Assembly (NCBI GenBank): GCA_023426425.1
Contig: JAFAAT010000287.1
Coordinates: forward strand, 1 to 6,788
Origin: Bacteroidota bacterium
GTDB taxonomy: Bacteria > Bacteroidota > Bacteroidia > Chitinophagales > Chitinophagaceae
DNA length: 6,788 nucleotides
Reading direction: 5' to 3'
The translations under genes and the position numbers were made by a program. Shown piece after piece: positions 4,353 through 6,788 of the stretch; within the stretch, counting starts at the first letter, position 1; each line of letters opens with the position of its first letter. The notes beneath the pieces are model-generated. The model did no database searches. It saw only the letters and a list, made by a program, of their open reading frames with translations, and was not told the DNA's origin.

Positions 4353-4931
4353 ATGAGGCTGCAACTCGTATTATTCGTATTGTTTATATCTACTCTTACT
4401 TTTTCATGCAAAAAATGGAGTGATCCTGCGCCTAAGGAAGTGCCTGGCATAGGTGACCGCAAGTATTGTAATGATCCTGAGGCAGTTAACTACAACTGGG
4501 GGTTTCCGGGAGTGGCGGATAGCAGCATTTGCTATTACCCGGTAGATATCTTTAAAGGCACCTGGCTGTTTACAGACTCGGTTTATAATGACGATAATAC
4601 ACTGGATTCAGTAAAATCGCTGACCACTTATACGCTTGAGATAGTCCCCTTGACCACAAATCAGTTCCTGATCAAGGGCTTTTGCACCAACGGCAATGGT
4701 CTTCAATTCACCTCGACAAGAAGCGCACTGCATGTGAGTGCAGACTCACTGATAAAAGACTCAGACACCTCATTCAACTATGGGCAGTTTTTCTGCAGGA
4801 CTGAGGACACACTCTCCGGCAGCATCACCCGTTCGCTGAACGACAGTACGTACAAGGAGATGTATATCAACTTAACCGTGGTGAGTGATACAGCCATTAA
4901 TTTTCACAGGGGAACGGCATATAAGCAATAA
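4353..4931 (+). CDS. Lipoprotein of unknown function, coupled to riboflavin synthase
   Basis: A 192-residue lipoprotein. MRLQLVLFVLFISTLTFSC is a lipoprotein signal with the lipidated cysteine at 19, followed by KKWSD, so it should sit in the outer or cell-surface membrane. Residues 39-61 (CNDPEAVNYN ... DSSICY) match the short C-x-DPxAxNY ... D-x-S-C-x-Y motif that recurs in secreted Bacteroidota proteins; it probably forms a small disulfide-linked unit with Cys39 and Cys60. Two more cysteines (111 and 148) could form another disulfide. From about residue 66 (FKGTWLFTDSVYND) the alternating polar-hydrophobic pattern suggests a lipocalin-like or other beta-sandwich domain, as in many such lipoproteins that open with a 'GxW' segment; this is inference. 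The stop overlaps the riboflavin synthase start by one base. No link to flavin chemistry can be seen. The start is fixed by the signal peptide. Confidence 0.75.
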   Translation: MRLQLVLFVLFISTLTFSCKKWSDPAPKEVPGIGDRKYCNDPEAVNYNWGFPGVADSSICYYPVDIFKGTWLFTDSVYNDDNTLDSVKSLTTYTLEIVPLTTNQFLIKGFCTNGNGLQFTSTRSALHVSADSLIKDSDTSFNYGQFFCRTEDTLSGSITRSLNDSTYKEMYINLTVVSDTAINFHRGTAYKQ

Positions 4932-5521
4932 TGTTTACCGGAATTATTGAAGCAACAGGACGTGTGGTTAACGTGGCTCCAGGTGGCACAAACCTGGACT
5001 TGACCATCGAAACCAATATAACCCAGGAGCTGAAGATAGATCAATCTGTAGCGCACAATGGCGTGTGCCTGACTGTGGTAGAGATCGATGGCAGCAGATA
5101 TAAGGTTACCGCTGTAGCGGAAACCCTGCAGAAGACCAACCTGGCCGGGTGGAAGGTGGGGGAGCTGGTGAACCTGGAGCGGGCCATGAAGGTGGGAGAC
5201 AGACTTGACGGGCATTTTGTGCAGGGGCATGTGGATTGTACCGGGACCTGTATTGAAAAAAAGGAGCTACCGGGAAGCTGGCTTTTCCGGTTCAGGTTTC
5301 CCGGGGAGTTTGCAGCCTTGCTGATTGAGAAAGGTTCGGTGTGTGTAAATGGGGTGAGTCTTACTGTGTTCGACATAACCCGGACGGAATTTACCGTCAC
5401 AATCATCCCTTATACATTTGAGCACACCAATTTTGGCACACTGAAGGTAGGCGATGTGGTGAACCTGGAGTTTGACGTGCTGGGTAAATATCTCCTGCGT
5501 CAGCAGGAGCTGAATTCATAA
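4931..5521 (+). CDS. ribE: Riboflavin synthase (alpha chain)
   Basis: A 196-residue enzyme that dismutates two molecules of 6,7-dimethyl-8-ribityllumazine to riboflavin and a pyrimidinedione, the last step of riboflavin synthesis in the cytoplasm. It shows two lumazine-binding repeats. The first (about 1-96) has the hallmark start MFTGIIE, SVAHNGVCLTV (39-49, Cys46) and VNLERAMKVGDRLDGH. The second (about 97-190) has GHFVQGHVD (94-102) at the boundary, SVCVNGVSLTV (136-146), IPYTFEHTNF (159-168) and VNLEFDVLGKYLLR. The length fits the family, and no key motif is missing. The ATG lies within TAATG, overlapping the stop of the lipoprotein gene, so it is likely translated by reinitiation or coupling. 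The other rib genes are not in the window, so this gene lies apart from a riboflavin operon. The same enzyme is called ribC in E. coli. Confidence 0.95.
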   Translation: MFTGIIEATGRVVNVAPGGTNLDLTIETNITQELKIDQSVAHNGVCLTVVEIDGSRYKVTAVAETLQKTNLAGWKVGELVNLERAMKVGDRLDGHFVQGHVDCTGTCIEKKELPGSWLFRFRFPGEFAALLIEKGSVCVNGVSLTVFDITRTEFTVTIIPYTFEHTNFGTLKVGDVVNLEFDVLGKYLLRQQELNS

Positions 5522-5590
5522 TTACACATTATTATTTTGATGTTATTATTTGCTCTCCGACTTACTGATGAGTTCTTAATGACTAAGTAA

Positions 5591-5632
5591 TGAAGCAGGG
5601 GGCGCTAACAAAAGCCGCAGCCTGCTTCAGGC
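5591..5632. repeat. Inverted repeats between ribE and porT, two alternative hairpins
   Basis: TGAAGCAGG (5591-5599) pairs perfectly with CCTGCTTCA (5621-5629). The right arm can instead form a compact hairpin GCCTG-CTT-CAGGC (5620-5632), and the two exclude each other. No T-run follows on either strand, so a classical terminator is unlikely. It lies about 70 bases behind the ribE stop and upstream of the porT promoter. It could be an RNA 3'-end structure of the ribE message. Confidence 0.45.
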
Positions 5633-5679
5633 AAAGAAGGGGCATAAACCTCAACGAATCCGTTCCTGTTATAGTGACC

Positions 5680-5709
5680 TTGGTAAACTGGCAACAAACT
5701 GTATCTTCG
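5680..5709 (+). promoter_or_regulatory. Promoter of porT
   Basis: TTG (5680-5682), a 19-base spacer and TATCTTCG (5702-5709) match the Bacteroidota promoter consensus with one mismatch in the -7 element. The ATG of porT is 34 bases further on, with no Shine-Dalgarno sequence in between, as is normal in the phylum. Confidence 0.65.
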
Positions 5710-5743
5710 TAACAAGCATTTTAGTACACACAAAAACTCGTTC

Positions 5744-6436
5744 ATGCGCCTGCGCTTTCTCTTGTTGTTCCTCCTTTTAGTGCTGCAGTTACCATCTTTC
5801 GCACAGAGAAGAATTCTGAACATGCCGGAGCACGACGACAAGAAGTATTATTTTGGCATCACCTTCGGTGCGAACATGTCCCAGTACCGGATCAAGTATT
5901 CGAACTCATTTGTAGAGAATGACACGTTTAAAGTCATTCAGCCGCTGTGGAGTCCGGGTTTTAACCTGGGACTGATGGCCAATCTGAGGCTGAATAAGTT
6001 TATAGACCTGCGATTTGTGCCTTCCCTCTCCTTCGCAGAGAAGAAAATTGCAATGACCTTTGCCTCTGACAGCACCTCTACCCGATCGATTGAGTCTATC
6101 TACATGCACCTGCCACTCCAGCTTAAATTCAAGAGCGACCGTATCCGGAACTTCCGGTTTTACGGGTTGTTGGGCGGAAAGTTTGACTATGATATGGCTG
6201 CGAATGCGCGGTCGCGCAGGGCAGATGAATGGCTGAAAGTGAAGCCGGTGGATATTGGCTATGAAATTGGCTTTGGCTTTGAGTGGTACTATCCCAACTT
6301 TATTTTCTCGCCTGAGATCAAGCTGAGCCAGGGCCTGGGCAATCAGATCTTCCATGACAGCAGCGTTCCGCTGACGAATGCGATTGATGTATTGAATACG
6401 AGGACGATCGTGATTTCAATACATTTGGAAGGGTGA
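5744..6436 (+). CDS. porT: PorT family protein, type IX secretion system
   Basis: A 230-residue exported protein of the PorT/SprT family. PorT is required for the type IX secretion system, which carries proteins with a C-terminal sorting domain across the outer membrane of Bacteroidota. Residues 1-20 are a signal peptide (LLLFLLLVLQLPSFA, likely cut before Gln21). The mature part begins with a short linker, then YYFGITFGANMSQYRI (35-50). The rest is a run of amphipathic strands typical of an eight-stranded outer-membrane barrel: FNLGLMANLRLNKFIDLRFV (73-92), IYMHLPLQLKFKS (119-131), FYGLLGGKFDYDM (139-151), DIGYEIGFGFEWYYPNFIFS (170-189), and the final TIVISIHLEG. The segment DIGYEIGFGFEWY ... 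FSPEIKLSQGL is the strongest family likeness. A general porin-family label is the fallback. It is usually found near ubiE in the phylum, but not in this window. It has its own promoter and is probably monocistronic here. Confidence 0.82.
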   Translation: MRLRFLLLFLLLVLQLPSFAQRRILNMPEHDDKKYYFGITFGANMSQYRIKYSNSFVENDTFKVIQPLWSPGFNLGLMANLRLNKFIDLRFVPSLSFAEKKIAMTFASDSTSTRSIESIYMHLPLQLKFKSDRIRNFRFYGLLGGKFDYDMAANARSRRADEWLKVKPVDIGYEIGFGFEWYYPNFIFSPEIKLSQGLGNQIFHDSSVPLTNAIDVLNTRTIVISIHLEG

Positions 6437-6484
6437 TTTTGTTGTTGAACCCTTTATGCAGTGAATCGTCGTTCTGATTAGTTT

Positions 6485-6510
6485 ATTTGTGGAGATGTTG
6501 ATTTGTGGAG
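6485..6510 (+). repeat. Direct repeat ATTTGTGGAG x2
   Basis: The 10-base word ATTTGTGGAG occurs at 6485-6494 and exactly again at 6501-6510, separated by six bases. It lies about 50 bases after the porT stop. Its role is unknown; two copies 16 bp apart could be a protein-binding pair or simply a slippage duplication. Confidence 0.5.
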
Positions 6511-6604
6511 GCGTGTAGGTGGAACTCATAAAAAAAACAAAGACACGAAAAAACGCAAAAACACTGGAGGCAATCCCTACCTCCCCCCTACCTGAGCCAT
6601 GCCT

Positions 6605-6659
6605 CCTTGCTGTCTCCTTGCTGTCTCCTTGCTGTCTCCTTGCTGTCTGCTTGCTGAGA
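6605..6659 (+). repeat. Tandem array of an 11-bp unit (CCTTGCTGTCT)
   Basis: Four perfect consecutive copies of CCTTGCTGTCT occupy 6605-6648, and a fifth, diverged copy (GCTTGCTGAGA) fills 6649-6659. A related pyrimidine-rich run (TCCCTACCTCCCCCCTACCT) lies just before it. Because 11 is not a multiple of three, a gain or loss of one unit would shift any reading frame. I do not think it is coding: the minus-strand frame across it (6416-6682) translates to a low-complexity Arg/Gln/Lys string. Arrays like this can change copy number by replication slippage. Confidence 0.9.
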
Positions 6660-6788
6660 CTCCCTGTAAATTGACACACCATTTGGGTGACCTCATCATA
6701 TTATATTTATCCTACTGATGAAAGGCCCGTTTTTTACGCCTGAAAAAACTTTTTTTAAAATTTCTTTCCGCGCCTGGCGCGGCTTTCA

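Larger units (their letters stand above)
6437..6788. other. Gene-free right end: repeats, A/T tract and edge hairpin
   Basis: No convincing gene is present. Beyond the direct repeat and the 11-bp array, bases 6742-6767 form an A/T tract of alternating A and T runs. It is followed by a perfect inverted repeat CCGCGCC-T-GGCGCGG (6768-6782) six bases from the edge. A/T tracts of this sort often precede strong promoters, for example of stable RNA genes, so a transcription unit may begin just outside the window; this is speculative. No clear terminator for porT was found. Confidence 0.5.

Noticed and set aside
5041..5406. 121-codon minus-strand frame opposite ribE
   Set aside because: It is a shadow of riboflavin synthase; the translation is low in plausible structure.
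5906..6355. 149-codon minus-strand frame opposite porT
   Set aside because: It is antisense to a well-supported exported protein, and no start signals or family likeness were seen.
6605..6659. Possible CRISPR array
   Set aside because: The copies are directly adjacent 11-bp units without spacers, and no cas genes are present.
6416..6682. 88-codon minus-strand frame across the 11-bp array
   Set aside because: It consists of translated tandem repeat and A/T-rich DNA. A change of one repeat unit would break it, and no ribosome binding site was seen.

Overview
The window looks like a chromosomal segment of a Bacteroidota bacterium, most likely Chitinophagaceae (Chitinophaga-like). The evidence is: a PorT-type type IX secretion protein; lipoproteins with the 'CKK' start common in the phylum; promoters of the Bacteroidota type (TTG, about 19-20 bases, TAnnTTTG) at several genes; and an rpsU-xer-hpf gene order that I recall as common in the phylum. 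Family assignments come from reading motifs, not from database searches.

Left part (1-1370) is accessory in character. A minus-strand gene runs off the left edge (1-105). A gene-free stretch follows. Next is a small HipB-like DNA-binding protein (666-872) preceded by three evenly spaced copies of an 18-bp palindrome, TATACC-N6-GGTATA. Directly behind it (about 868-1013) lies the wreck of a HipA N-terminal domain gene, with a lost start codon, a frameshift and a stop. The kinase part of the toxin is absent, so the antitoxin-like regulator appears orphaned while its operators remain nearly intact. A small, doubtful membrane protein frame on the minus strand (1003-1296) abuts the remnant.

Middle part (1331-4202, minus strand) is housekeeping. 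Reading in the direction of transcription, a promoter at 4173-4202 drives rpsU (ribosomal protein bS21), then a strong stem-loop, then a XerC/D-type tyrosine recombinase, then a short ribosome hibernation factor, ending in a clear intrinsic terminator at 2579-2611. The rpsU leader carries a strong Shine-Dalgarno-like sequence, unusual for this phylum and fitting the known bS21 autoregulation. Separately, an eight-repeat PQQ-type beta-propeller lipoprotein (1382-2506) has its own promoter-like elements and a downstream GC-rich hairpin.

Right part (4319-6436, plus strand): a 192-residue lipoprotein of unknown function overlaps the start codon of riboflavin synthase by one base (TAATG), so the two are probably co-transcribed and translationally coupled. 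After a 222-base gap with hairpins and its own promoter comes porT, needed for type IX secretion. The last 350 bases hold no convincing gene. They contain an 11-bp tandem repeat array, a 10-bp direct repeat, an A/T tract and a GC-rich hairpin at the right edge.

The most interesting points are the decayed hip module with its surviving triple operator, the Shine-Dalgarno-bearing rpsU leader, and the short repeats at both ends.
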